A stretch of 25,926 nucleotides of DNA from contig JANNOG010000119.1 of assembly GCA_031398915.1 (NCBI GenBank), forward strand, positions 1 through 25,926, written 5' to 3'. Made by a program: the position numbers and the translations under genes. Source of the DNA: JANNOG01 sp031398915 (GTDB lineage Bacteria > Actinomycetota > Actinomycetes > Actinomycetales > JBBAYJ01). Positions 9,694 to 18,035 of this stretch are shown here, one piece after another; position 1 is the stretch's first letter, and the number at the start of each line of letters is the position of its first letter. Under the pieces are notes generated by a model. The model saw only the letters and a program-made list of their open reading frames with translations, did not search any database and was not told where the DNA came from.

Positions 9694-10356
9694 ATGGCGA
9701 TACGGGCGGTCGTCTTCGATTGGGGAGGCGTCCTGACGCCGCCGATGGACGTGGCGTTTCGGGCGTGGCTCGAGCTGGACGGGGTGCGACCCGAACACTT
9801 CGGATCCGTCATCCAGGAGTGGCTGGGCTTGGGCACCGACCGGATGCCGCTCGCCGGTGTGGCGCCTGTGGACAGTCCGATCCACGCTATCGAGCGGGGC
9901 CAGGTCACCACGGCCGAGTTCGAAGCCCTGTTGGCCGATGCACTCCGGCGGCGGGGCGCCGTGGTGTCTGCCGAGGGGCTGGTGGCCCGGATGTTGGCGG
10001 GGTTGGCGACGCTGGACGAGTCGATGATGAATCTGGTGCGCGAGGTGCGCCGTCAGGGTCTGGCGACGGCGCTGCTCAGCAATTCGTGGGGCGAGCACTA
10101 CCCCCGCGAACTCTTCGACGGGCTGTTCGACGCGGTGGTCATCTCCGGTCGTGAGGGGACGCGAAAGCCGGAGCCCGCGATCTTCAGGCTGGCCGCTGAC
10201 CGGCTCGGCGTCCGACTGCAGGAGTGCCTGTTCGTCGACGATCTCACGGTCAATGTCGAGGCTGCCGTCGCCGTGGGGATGCGGGCGGTCCATCACACCT
10301 CGGTCGCCGACACCCGTGACGCCGTTCTTGCGGCGCTGTCGCGCGGGGACGAGTGA
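9694..10356 (+). CDS. HAD-superfamily hydrolase (subfamily IA-like)
   Basis: A 220-residue HAD protein. Motif I is VVFDWGGVLTPP with the nucleophile Asp9. Motif II is ALLSNSWG, motif III contains Lys158 in GTRKPEPAIF, and motif IV is LFVDDL with Asp182-Asp183. The four-helix cap lies between motifs I and II. Position +2 after the nucleophile is Gly (D-W-G) where most phosphatases have a general-acid Asp; this variant is common in the epoxide-hydrolase-N-terminal-like branch. The substrate cannot be told. ATG 9694 is preferred over GTG 9685, which would add only three residues and overlap the -10 box. The gene sits between the CpaE-like and acyltransferase genes, with promoters of its own type on both sides. 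Confidence 0.85.
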   Translation: MAIRAVVFDWGGVLTPPMDVAFRAWLELDGVRPEHFGSVIQEWLGLGTDRMPLAGVAPVDSPIHAIERGQVTTAEFEALLADALRRRGAVVSAEGLVARMLAGLATLDESMMNLVREVRRQGLATALLSNSWGEHYPRELFDGLFDAVVISGREGTRKPEPAIFRLAADRLGVRLQECLFVDDLTVNVEAAVAVGMRAVHHTSVADTRDAVLAALSRGDE

Positions 10357-10366
10357 CAAACGTCCG

Positions 10367-10372
10367 TACGCT
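10367..10372 (+). promoter_or_regulatory. -10 box for the acyltransferase operon (leaderless type)
   Basis: TACGCT fits TANNNT and ends 6 bases before GTG 10379, with GGGCCC between. It lies 10 bp after the HAD stop, so the acyltransferase unit probably has its own promoter. Confidence 0.55.
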
Positions 10373-10378
10373 GGGCCC

Positions 10379-11839
10379 GTGTCCGACCGCTTGGCACCCG
10401 CTGACGCGGCATTCCTCCATCTGGAGCGGCCCGACCTGCCACAACACGTCGGCACCGTGATGGTGTTCGCCCCGGCGCCCGGAACCGTAGCCGGTCCGGC
10501 GATGTTGGACCGGGTGGTCCGCCATGTCGAGGGTCGGATCGCCTTCGTACCCCGCTATCGGCGCCGCCTGCGGTGGATCCCCGGGGGGCTGGCCGATCCG
10601 GTGTGGGTCGACGACGAGCGCTTCGATCTGTCGTATCACGTCAGGCTGTCGGCCCTGCCGCGCCCGGGTGGCCAGGCGGAGCTGGCCGAGTTCGTGGGTC
10701 GAGTCAGTGCCCGACCGCTGGATCGGACCCGCCCGCTGTGGGAGCTGTACGTCATCGACGGGGTCGCCCTGGACCCCGACGGGGACGCCATGGGATTCGC
10801 GGTGGTGACCAAGACCCATCAGGCCGTGGTGGACGGGGTCCAAGCCCTCGATCTCGCCCAGGTCATCCTCGACACCTCGGACGACGCCTCGTCCGGACCG
10901 CTGGCTCCATGGCGCCCCGTCCCCGAGCCCAGCGGCGCCGAGCTGATCGCCACGGCCGTCCTGGGCACGGTGGCCCACCCGGTGCGCGCCGTCCGGATCA
11001 CCCGTGGGCGAGTGCGTGATCTGCGGCGCACGGCGAGACGAGTGGCGTCGTCGTTGGTGGGGCTGGCGGTGGCACCGTCCGCGTCGACCGGACCGCTGGA
11101 GTCCTCCGGGTCGGCGCACCGTCGGTTCGTGGCGGTGTCCACCCCGCTCGGGCCGTATCAGGACATCGCCCGGCACGTTGCCTCGGCCATCACCGACAAC
11201 CCACAGGCCCCCGGGACCGATCCCGCCGGTGTCATTCCGACGGTGAACGACGTCGTTCTCGCCGTGCTGACCGGGGCCCTACGGCAGTGGCTGCAGGAAC
11301 GCCACCAACCACCGGCGTCCGGTGGGTCGTTGCGGGCCCTCATCCCTGTGGGGGTCACCCGGGCGGGCGGCGAGGGTGGCGCCGCGACCCTCGTCGAGCA
11401 TCAGATCGTGGACCTCCCGGTGGGGGAGGCGAACCCGCTGATCCGCCTCAGCCACATCGCGTACCAGCTCAGCTCGCATCGTGAGGGCGGGCGTGCGGTG
11501 TCCGCGCCGGATCTGATGAACCTCGCCGGGTTCGCCCCACCGACCCTGCACGGCATGGGCGCCCGGGCGGCCGCTCGACTGTCGCGTCGCTTCGCCGACC
11601 TCGTGGTGTCCAACGTTCCGGGCCCACAGGCCGCGCGTTACGCCGCCGGCGCCACGATGACCGCCACCTACCCGGTCATCCCGTTGAGCGACGGTCATGG
11701 CCTGTCCGTCGGCGTGACCTCCTACGACGGGCGGGTGTTCGTCGGCCTGACCGCCGACCGAGATGCCATGGCCGATCTGGACGACCTGGGCGCCGCGATC
11801 TCGGTCGCCCTCGCCGAACTCGGTGAGGTCTCCGGATGA
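10379..11839 (+). CDS. WS/DGAT-family wax ester/diacylglycerol acyltransferase
   Basis: This 486-residue protein has the usual size and layout of bacterial WS/DGAT enzymes, which make wax esters and triacylglycerols from acyl-CoA at the inner membrane. The N terminus has the family signature LAPADAAFLHLE. The middle has LDRTRPLWELYVIDG and the active-site segment K-T-H147-Q148-A-V-V-D152-G153, and the C terminus has VSNVPGPQ (the NVPGP motif). The canonical active site is HHxxxDG; here the second His is Gln, coded CAT CAG. If that His is the base, activity could be altered, although HQ variants may form a natural subgroup. GTG 10379 fits both the family start and a -10 box 6 bases upstream. 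Its stop overlaps the patatin start (ATGA), so the two are translationally coupled. The M. tuberculosis relative tgs3 (Rv3234c) also lies close to Rv3235. Confidence 0.9.
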   Translation: MSDRLAPADAAFLHLERPDLPQHVGTVMVFAPAPGTVAGPAMLDRVVRHVEGRIAFVPRYRRRLRWIPGGLADPVWVDDERFDLSYHVRLSALPRPGGQAELAEFVGRVSARPLDRTRPLWELYVIDGVALDPDGDAMGFAVVTKTHQAVVDGVQALDLAQVILDTSDDASSGPLAPWRPVPEPSGAELIATAVLGTVAHPVRAVRITRGRVRDLRRTARRVASSLVGLAVAPSASTGPLESSGSAHRRFVAVSTPLGPYQDIARHVASAITDNPQAPGTDPAGVIPTVNDVVLAVLTGALRQWLQERHQPPASGGSLRALIPVGVTRAGGEGGAATLVEHQIVDLPVGEANPLIRLSHIAYQLSSHREGGRAVSAPDLMNLAGFAPPTLHGMGARAAARLSRRFADLVVSNVPGPQAARYAAGATMTATYPVIPLSDGHGLSVGVTSYDGRVFVGLTADRDAMADLDDLGAAISVALAELGEVSG

Positions 11840-12858
11840 GTCGACGGTGGGGCCTGGTGTTGGGCGGTGGCGGGCTGCTGGGTGGGGCGTGGTTGGTCGG
11901 AGCGCTGACCGCGTTGCAGGAACGGATCGGTGAGGACCCTCGATCGGCCGACGTCATCGTGGGCACGTCGGTGGGCGCGCTGTACTCGAGCCTGCTGGCG
12001 TCGGGTGTGGCAGTGGCAGACCTGCTGGCCCACCAGCTCGGCGAGACCATCACGTCGGGGCCGCTGGTGGGCGTGGCGTGGGACTACGACACCGACGTCG
12101 TCGCAGCGGGACCCGCGATGTTGCGAGGAGCGCCCGGCTCGACCCGACTACTGGCGAGCAACGTCCGGCGGCTGCGCGAGTTGCCGGCGACGACCCTGGT
12201 GTCGGCGCTGGTCCCGAACGGGCGGGGTTCGTTGGACCGGGTGGGCGAACTCATCGACACGGTTGCCGGTGGACCGTGGGTGTCTCGGCGAAACCTGCGG
12301 TTGACGGCCGTGGACTATGACAGTGGGGCCCGGGTGGTCTTCACTGGCCCGGGTGAAGTGCCGGTTATGTCCGCCTCTGTCCAGCCTGGGAGTCATCACG
12401 TGGGTGTCGATGTGGTGACCGACCTCGGGGTGGGTGCGGCGGTGATGGCCTCGTGCGCCGTTCCCGGGTGGTTCCCGCCGGTCACGGTGGGTGGCAGGCG
12501 CTACGTGGACGGCGGGGTGTGGTCTCCGACCAGCGTCGACCTGCTACGCGACGACCACCTCGACGAGGTGTTCGTGCTGTCGCCCTTGGTCAGTTTCGCC
12601 AAGCGGCGCACCCGGACGCTGCGCGAGGCGGTGGACTGGCAGTGGCGGCAGGCGGTCACCCGAGGGTGCATGCGCGAGGCCGGGATACTGCACGCCGTCG
12701 GCACCAGGGTGACCGTGCTCGGCCCGGACGGTGCCGACCTCGACGCCATCGGTGCCGACGTCATGGACTCCAGCCGTCGCCTGCCCGTGCTGGTCACCAG
12801 CCTGACGAGCTCTCGGGCATCGCTGCGGGCTCCCGAGCGGATCGGGGCGTCCAGATGA
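11836..12858 (+). CDS. Patatin-like phospholipase
   Basis: A 340-residue protein with the patatin catalytic set: the Gly-rich oxyanion loop LVLGGGGLLGGAW, the nucleophile Ser45 in GTSVG, and Asp225 in YVDGGV. Patatins hydrolyse acyl esters of phospholipids or neutral lipids with a Ser-Asp dyad. There is no signal peptide, so it acts in the cytoplasm or on the inner membrane surface. It starts in a 4-bp ATGA overlap with the acyltransferase stop and ends in another ATGA overlap with the DUF6912 gene. Pairing with a WS/DGAT suggests a role in turning over or remodelling stored lipid, but the substrate is not visible in the sequence. Confidence 0.9.
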   Translation: MSRRWGLVLGGGGLLGGAWLVGALTALQERIGEDPRSADVIVGTSVGALYSSLLASGVAVADLLAHQLGETITSGPLVGVAWDYDTDVVAAGPAMLRGAPGSTRLLASNVRRLRELPATTLVSALVPNGRGSLDRVGELIDTVAGGPWVSRRNLRLTAVDYDSGARVVFTGPGEVPVMSASVQPGSHHVGVDVVTDLGVGAAVMASCAVPGWFPPVTVGGRRYVDGGVWSPTSVDLLRDDHLDEVFVLSPLVSFAKRRTRTLREAVDWQWRQAVTRGCMREAGILHAVGTRVTVLGPDGADLDAIGADVMDSSRRLPVLVTSLTSSRASLRAPERIGASR

Positions 12859-13367
12859 CCACCCGGGTGTACGCACCCACGACGGTGGCGGGGTTGAGTG
12901 CGCTGCTCGCCACGCACACCCTGCCCGTCACCCTCGCCTTCGCCGTCACCGACCGGTTGCGCGCCCTGCTGGCACAACCGGCGGAGGGGCCCGCGATCGA
13001 GGAGGAGCTCGCCGAAGCCGCCGTGGTGGCAGCGGCCGATGCGTGCCTGGCCCTGTTGTCGGCCGATCCCCGCTCGCCGCGACGACGAGTGGTCGTGGCG
13101 GCGGATGTCGGTGCGTCGCCGAACACGGACGCGGCAGCCCACCCGGCGGCGGTCGACTGCCCCGCCGGCATTCCGATGGCCGCCATCGCCAGCGTGCTGG
13201 CCGACGATCCGCAGGATCCCCGGGTGGTCGCCGCGGTGACTGCGGCTGTCGCGGCGCACGAGGGCGGAACGGATGCGACCTTCGAGGCCGCGCTGGACGC
13301 GCTGGACGACCATGCCCTGGCGTGGTTCGACGTCTCCGAAATTGCCGACCTGGCCGAGCACCGATGA
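12855..13367 (+). CDS. DUF6912 family protein
   Basis: A 170-residue protein recognised as DUF6912 by its layout: RVYAPTTVAGLSALL at the start, then LAFAVTDRLRALL, a helical EEELAEAAVVAAADACLALLSADP, RRRVVVAADV, a segment IPMAAIASVLADDP, and an end of the type DHALAWFDVSEIADL. The function of the family is unknown. The frame is open well upstream, but ATG 12855 is chosen because it overlaps the patatin stop (ATGA) and gives the family start. It is cytoplasmic, without signal or membrane segments. Amylosucrase follows 16 bp later. Confidence 0.85.
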   Translation: MTTRVYAPTTVAGLSALLATHTLPVTLAFAVTDRLRALLAQPAEGPAIEEELAEAAVVAAADACLALLSADPRSPRRRVVVAADVGASPNTDAAAHPAAVDCPAGIPMAAIASVLADDPQDPRVVAAVTAAVAAHEGGTDATFEAALDALDDHALAWFDVSEIADLAEHR

Positions 13368-13383
13368 TGACGGGCGAACCACG

Positions 13384-15387
13384 ATGACGATCGACATCCG
13401 GGCTGACCCGGCACCTTCCCGACTGCGACCCCCGGCCCTGGACCCGCCCATGCTCGACCGGACAGGCCAGGTCGAGACCGACCTGTTCGATGCCCGGATG
13501 GGTCGGTGGTGGGGGGACGTCGCATCCGCACTGCGCGAGATCTATCCCGCCGAGGAACTGGACGAGTTGGAGGCCGACGTCGCCGAGATCGTCGCGCGGG
13601 CGTACGCCCGACGCCCGGCCGACCTCAAGCGACGAGACCTGGACCGGATGGTGAATCCTGACTGGTTCCAGGCGCCGACCATGCTGGGTTACGCCGGTTA
13701 CGTCGACCGGTTCGGGTCCAATCTGGCGGCGCTGCGGGGGAGGATCGGCTACCTCGGCGAATTGGGTGTCACCTATCTCCACCTCATGCCGTTACTGACG
13801 CCGCGCGCCGAGCCGAACGACGGTGGCTACGCGGTGGTCGACTACCGCTCGGTCCGCCCCGACCTCGGAACCATGGCCGACCTGGCCGACCTGGCCGCTG
13901 ATCTGCACCGGGCGGGCATCAGCCTGTGCGTCGACCTCGTCCTCAACCACGTGGCGCGCGAGCACGAGTGGGCGAGGCGCGCACGAGGCGGACACGACCG
14001 TTATCGCAAGGCTTTCCACGTGTTCGACGACCGCGTACTGCCCGACGCCTACGAGCTGACGCTGAACGAGGTCTTCCCGGATTTCGCGCCGGGCAACTTC
14101 ACGTTCGACGCCGAATTGGACGCCTGGGTGTGGACCTCCTTCAACGAGTGGCAGTGGGACGTCAACTGGTCCAACCCCGACGTGTTCTGCGCCTACCTGG
14201 ACATCATGTGCTTTCTTGCCAACATCGGGGTGGACGTCCTGCGCCTGGATGCCATCGCATTCCTGTGGAAGAGAATGGGAACGACCGGGCAGAACCAGCC
14301 CGAGGTCCACGCCATCGTTCAGGCGCTGCGTGCCGCCATGCGAATCGCGGCTCCCTCGGTGCTGTTCAAGGCCGAGGCGATCGTCGGCCCTCAGGACCTG
14401 ATCGGTTATCTGGGTCAAGGCTCTCGGCACGGCAAGGTCAGCGATCTGGCGTATCACAACAGCCTCATGGTGCATATCTGGTCCATGCTGGCCAGTCGTG
14501 ATTCACGCCTCGCCACGTATGCCCTGTCGCGCTTCCCGCCCTCTCCCGCGGCGACCGGGTGGATCACGTATGTGCGCTGCCATGACGATATCGGTTGGGC
14601 CATCGACGACACCGACGCGGCGGCTGTCGGATTGTCCGGGGCGGCGCACCGGTCGTTCCTGTCAGATTTCTATTCCGGTACCCATCCCGATTCGTTCGCC
14701 CGCGGTGTGGTGTTCCAGCACAATCTGGCGACGGGTGATCGCCGTATCTCGGGGTCGTGCGCCAGTCTGGCCGGCCTCGACGACGCGCTGGACTTGCCGC
14801 CAGGCATGGAGCGCGATCGAGAGGTGTCCTTGGCTGTCGGCCGGATCCTCATGATTCACGCGATCATCTTCGGCTGGGGCGGGATTCCGGTGCTGTGGTC
14901 GGGCGACGAACTCGGCTTGCGCAACGACCCCCGCTGGGCCGACGAGCCCGCTCATGCGGGTGACAACCGGTGGACGCATCGGCCGGTTCTGCCCTGGGTG
15001 CCGTCGGCGCTGGGCGAGCGCGCCGCACAGCGGGTCGACCCGGCCACGATCGCCGGGCAGGTGTTCAGCGGGTTGCGCCACTTGGCCCGGGTTCGTGCCA
15101 ACCTGCCGCACCTGCATGCGGCGACCCCGGCCGAGGTCATCGATCCACCGACGTCGCATGTTTTCGCGGTACTGCGCCGCCACCCGCAGGGGGCTCTGGT
15201 TGCCCTCTACAACATCACCGAGCACGTGGTCGGTGTCCCCGCTGCCTGGACCGAGGACCTGGCCTCACGTATCGGTCTGGACATCCGCGCCGGCCGCGAC
15301 GACCTGAGCGGCGCCGACATCGTCACCGACGAGGACGGCACCGTCTGGCTCGCGCCCTATGCCGCCAGGTGGGTGCGGGCGACGTAG
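13384..15387 (+). CDS. Amylosucrase (GH13 subfamily 4)
   Basis: Amylosucrase transfers glucose from sucrose to an alpha-1,4-glucan and releases fructose, so glycogen-like polymer grows without nucleotide sugar. The 667 residues match the family over their length: YLHLMPLL, DGGYAVVDYR, REHEWARRA, then nucleophile Asp289 in VLRLDAIAFLWK, acid/base Glu331 in LFKAEAIV, and transition-state stabiliser Asp401 in RCHDDIGW. These lie very close to Asp286, Glu328 and Asp393 of Neisseria polysaccharea amylosucrase. WSGDELG and RWTHRPVLPW follow, also as in that enzyme. ATG 13384 is chosen because the upstream frame would run back through the DUF6912 gene. There is no signal peptide, so sucrose must be imported or made inside. 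It is last in the acyltransferase-patatin-DUF6912 unit. Trehalose synthase is a related alternative but lacks these signatures. Confidence 0.93.
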   Translation: MTIDIRADPAPSRLRPPALDPPMLDRTGQVETDLFDARMGRWWGDVASALREIYPAEELDELEADVAEIVARAYARRPADLKRRDLDRMVNPDWFQAPTMLGYAGYVDRFGSNLAALRGRIGYLGELGVTYLHLMPLLTPRAEPNDGGYAVVDYRSVRPDLGTMADLADLAADLHRAGISLCVDLVLNHVAREHEWARRARGGHDRYRKAFHVFDDRVLPDAYELTLNEVFPDFAPGNFTFDAELDAWVWTSFNEWQWDVNWSNPDVFCAYLDIMCFLANIGVDVLRLDAIAFLWKRMGTTGQNQPEVHAIVQALRAAMRIAAPSVLFKAEAIVGPQDLIGYLGQGSRHGKVSDLAYHNSLMVHIWSMLASRDSRLATYALSRFPPSPAATGWITYVRCHDDIGWAIDDTDAAAVGLSGAAHRSFLSDFYSGTHPDSFARGVVFQHNLATGDRRISGSCASLAGLDDALDLPPGMERDREVSLAVGRILMIHAIIFGWGGIPVLWSGDELGLRNDPRWADEPAHAGDNRWTHRPVLPWVPSALGERAAQRVDPATIAGQVFSGLRHLARVRANLPHLHAATPAEVIDPPTSHVFAVLRRHPQGALVALYNITEHVVGVPAAWTEDLASRIGLDIRAGRDDLSGADIVTDEDGTVWLAPYAARWVRAT

Positions 15388-15453
15388 TCCACCCGTCCGA
15401 TCGTGGGTCGGCCCCGGCGGTCGGCCCCGCGGTCGGTCGTGGGTTCGGCCGCC

Positions 15454-17001
15454 CTACCTCGTGGCGGAGGACCCGAGCAGCGCCTCCTCGATCCGGTCCA
15501 GGCGCTCGGCGTGCACGGTGTCGGCCTCCAGGCGCTGGGCGGCCAGGGCGACGTTGCGCTGCATGCCACCGAACACCACGCCGTGGAACGGCGACACCGC
15601 CGCCCAGTACAGGTGCCCCAGCAGCCCGCGGGGATGGAACACCGCGCGCTGGGTGAAGATCGTCCGGCCCACCGGGTCTTGGGATACTCGTAACTCCAAC
15701 CAGGCCAGGCCCGGTACCCGCATCTCGGCGCGCAGCCGCAGCAGGGTCGCCGGTGTCATCTCCTCGACCCGCCACCAGTCCACCGCGTCGCCGATGACCA
15801 GGTCGAGCGGGCTGCGACGACCCCGGGACAGGCCGGGTCCACCCCATGCCCGGTCCAACCAGCCGCGGATCGCCCACGCGAGCGGCCACGAGTACCAGCC
15901 GTTCTCGCCGCCGATGCGTTCGATGACTCGCCACAACGTCTGCTGCGATGCCCGGACCGGCCTCGACCGCTCGTCCACGTACAGCGAACCGCCCGCCCAG
16001 TCGGGGTCGCTGGGCAGCGGGTCGCTGGGCGCACCCGGCTCGGTGGCGCCGGACCACCGGGTGAGGACCTTGGCCTCGCGCACCCGGGCCAGCGCCAACT
16101 CGACGGAGCGGTCGAAACCCAACAGGCCCTCGGGTGGGTCGGGCATGATCTCGGCGACCGGGTGGTCGTTCACCACGACCTCGTTGATCAGGCTGGCGAC
16201 CAGGGGTTGCGCCAACCATGTGGGGATAGGGGTCACGATGCCGATCCAGCGCGAGCTCAGCTGCGGGGTGAGCACGTTGATCGGCAGGATGATGCGGGCA
16301 CGCAGCCCGGCTACGGCCGTGTATCGCTGCATCATCTGGCGATAGGTGAGGACCTCCGGCCCGCCGATGTCGTAGCCGCCCGCGACCCCGGCGGGCAGCA
16401 CGGCCGCGGTGACGAGGTAGCGCAGTACGTCGCGCACCGCGATCGGTTGGATCCGGCTGCTCACCCACCGGGGCGTGATCATGATCGGCAGGCGCTCGGA
16501 CAGGTAGCGGAGCATCTCGAACGACGCCGAACCCGAGCCGATGATCACGGCGGCGCGCAGCACGATGGTCGGCACCCCGGACGCCAGCAGGATCTCGCCG
16601 ACCTCCTTGCGTGAGCGCAGGTGTGGGCTGAGCTCTTGATGTGCGGGGTAGAGCCCGCCGAGGTAGACGATGCGCGACACCCCGGCGTCGCGGGCGAGGC
16701 GGCCGAACTGCAGGGCGGCGATCCGGTCGGTGCTCTCGAAGCGTCGTCCACTGCCGAGGCTGTGCACCAGGTAGTAGGCGACGTCGACGTCCACCAGGGA
16801 CGCTGCGGTGGCGTCGGCGTCGAGGATGTCGCCGGCGGACACCTCGACCCGGTCGTGCCACGGCGTGGCGCTGAGTTGGTGGGGATTACGGCTGAGTACC
16901 CGCACCTGATGACCGGCGTCGAGCAGCTCGGGGACCAGGCGTCCGCCGATGTAGCCGGTCGCCCCGGTGACCAGGACACGTAGTGAGTTCGGCGCTGTCA
17001 C
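15454..17001 (-). CDS. SDR-family NAD(P)-binding protein fused to DUF2867
   Basis: A 515-residue two-domain protein. The N-terminal part (about 1-300) is an extended/atypical SDR Rossmann domain with GATGYIG at residues 13-19, DVAYYLVHSLG and YDIGGPEVLTYRQMM. The C-terminal part (about 320-490) is DUF2867, with LWRVIERIGGENGWY, the DWWRVEE segment and a C-terminal FHGVVFGGMQRN. The usual catalytic YxxxK is not seen, so the protein may bind NAD(P) without being a classic dehydrogenase. The DUF2867 part resembles an SRPBCC-like lipid-binding fold. GTG 17001 gives a family-like N terminus and follows the MscS stop by 4 bp, making this the last gene of a three-gene operon. Confidence 0.85.
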   Translation of the reverse strand: MTAPNSLRVLVTGATGYIGGRLVPELLDAGHQVRVLSRNPHQLSATPWHDRVEVSAGDILDADATAASLVDVDVAYYLVHSLGSGRRFESTDRIAALQFGRLARDAGVSRIVYLGGLYPAHQELSPHLRSRKEVGEILLASGVPTIVLRAAVIIGSGSASFEMLRYLSERLPIMITPRWVSSRIQPIAVRDVLRYLVTAAVLPAGVAGGYDIGGPEVLTYRQMMQRYTAVAGLRARIILPINVLTPQLSSRWIGIVTPIPTWLAQPLVASLINEVVVNDHPVAEIMPDPPEGLLGFDRSVELALARVREAKVLTRWSGATEPGAPSDPLPSDPDWAGGSLYVDERSRPVRASQQTLWRVIERIGGENGWYSWPLAWAIRGWLDRAWGGPGLSRGRRSPLDLVIGDAVDWWRVEEMTPATLLRLRAEMRVPGLAWLELRVSQDPVGRTIFTQRAVFHPRGLLGHLYWAAVSPFHGVVFGGMQRNVALAAQRLEADTVHAERLDRIEEALLGSSATR

Positions 17002-17005
17002 CCGC

Positions 17006-18031
17006 TCAGTGTCCTCCGGCGTCCTGGTCGGTGGCCGTCGGTCCCTCGGTTCGTACCCACACCTCGGGTTGGGCGTAGGGGAAGTCGATGTCGGCGCGGT
17101 CGAATCCGTCCTTGATCCGGCGGCGCATCTCGCGCGCCACGCCCCACTGTTCCAGCGGGTGGGTCTTGATGATGGTGCGAATGATCATCGAGTCCTTCCC
17201 GAAGGCCTCGACGCCCCACACCTCGGGCTCCTCCAAGATGCGCGGGGCGAAGTCGGGATCGGCGTACAGGCCACGGCCCAGGTCGGTGAGCACGCTCATC
17301 ACGTGGGCGACGTCCTCGGTGTATGCGACCTCCAGGTCGAGCACCACCCGCGACCAGCCCTGGGACATGTTGCCGACCCGGGTCACCTCGCCGTTGCGGA
17401 CGTGCCAGACGGTGCCGTCGATCGCCCGTAGCCGCGTGGTCCGCAGGCCGACGGCCTCGACGACGCCACTGGCCTCACCCATGTCGATGACGTCGCCGAC
17501 CCCGAACTGGTCCTCCGCGATCATGAACACGCCGGACACCAGGTCGCTGATCAGCGTCTGGGCGCCGAAGGCCACGGTCAGTCCGACGATTCCGGCGCCC
17601 GCCAGCAGTCCGGCGATCTCGACGCCGATCTCGGGCAGGATGACGAACAACGCCAGGGTCCACACCGCCACCGACACCGTGGCAGTCAGCAACGACCCGA
17701 TCGCGCGGGCGCGTTGGGTGCGACGTTCGGCGGCGATCGGGTCCATGCGATCGACCCGCTCCAGCAGGTCCAGGCGCGACCAGGTGAACCCGCGGCGCCC
17801 CGACACCACCCGGTCGACGGTGCGCCGGATCGCGCGGTGGCCGAACCACCGGATCACCAGGGCGGCAACCAGGACAGCGGCGATGAACAACGGCGTGCCC
17901 AGGGCGAACGCGATGGCCTCGGCGACGGACTCGCTGCCGACGCGGCGGGCCAACCAGCCGCACGCCGTGTCGTCGGTGGGGCTGCAGGCCAACTCGACGA
18001 ATCCGAGTGTGGCCAGCGGTGGGGTGGTCAC
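17006..18031 (-). CDS. MscS-family mechanosensitive ion channel
   Basis: A 341-residue membrane protein. Hydrophobic segments lie at about residues 40-62, 110-132 and 137-160. The last of them is the Gly/Ala-rich pore helix LLAGAGIVGLTVAFGAQTLISDLVSGVF, the MscS signature. It is followed by the beta domain (GDVIDMGEASGVVEAVGLRTTRLRAIDGTVWHVRNGEV) and the cytoplasmic vestibule. Such channels release solutes on hypo-osmotic shock. The C-terminal end is short and hydrophilic. GTG 18031 is used because it lies 4 bp after the prolyl oligopeptidase stop. The operon order is peptidase, channel, SDR/DUF2867. Confidence 0.92.
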   Translation of the reverse strand: MTTPPLATLGFVELACSPTDDTACGWLARRVGSESVAEAIAFALGTPLFIAAVLVAALVIRWFGHRAIRRTVDRVVSGRRGFTWSRLDLLERVDRMDPIAAERRTQRARAIGSLLTATVSVAVWTLALFVILPEIGVEIAGLLAGAGIVGLTVAFGAQTLISDLVSGVFMIAEDQFGVGDVIDMGEASGVVEAVGLRTTRLRAIDGTVWHVRNGEVTRVGNMSQGWSRVVLDLEVAYTEDVAHVMSVLTDLGRGLYADPDFAPRILEEPEVWGVEAFGKDSMIIRTIIKTHPLEQWGVAREMRRRIKDGFDRADIDFPYAQPEVWVRTEGPTATDQDAGGH

Positions 18032-18035
18032 GCCA

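Noticed and set aside
15323..16861. 512-codon second minus-strand frame over the SDR/DUF2867 gene
   Set aside because: Arg/Pro-rich shadow of the real gene in the next frame; no motifs.
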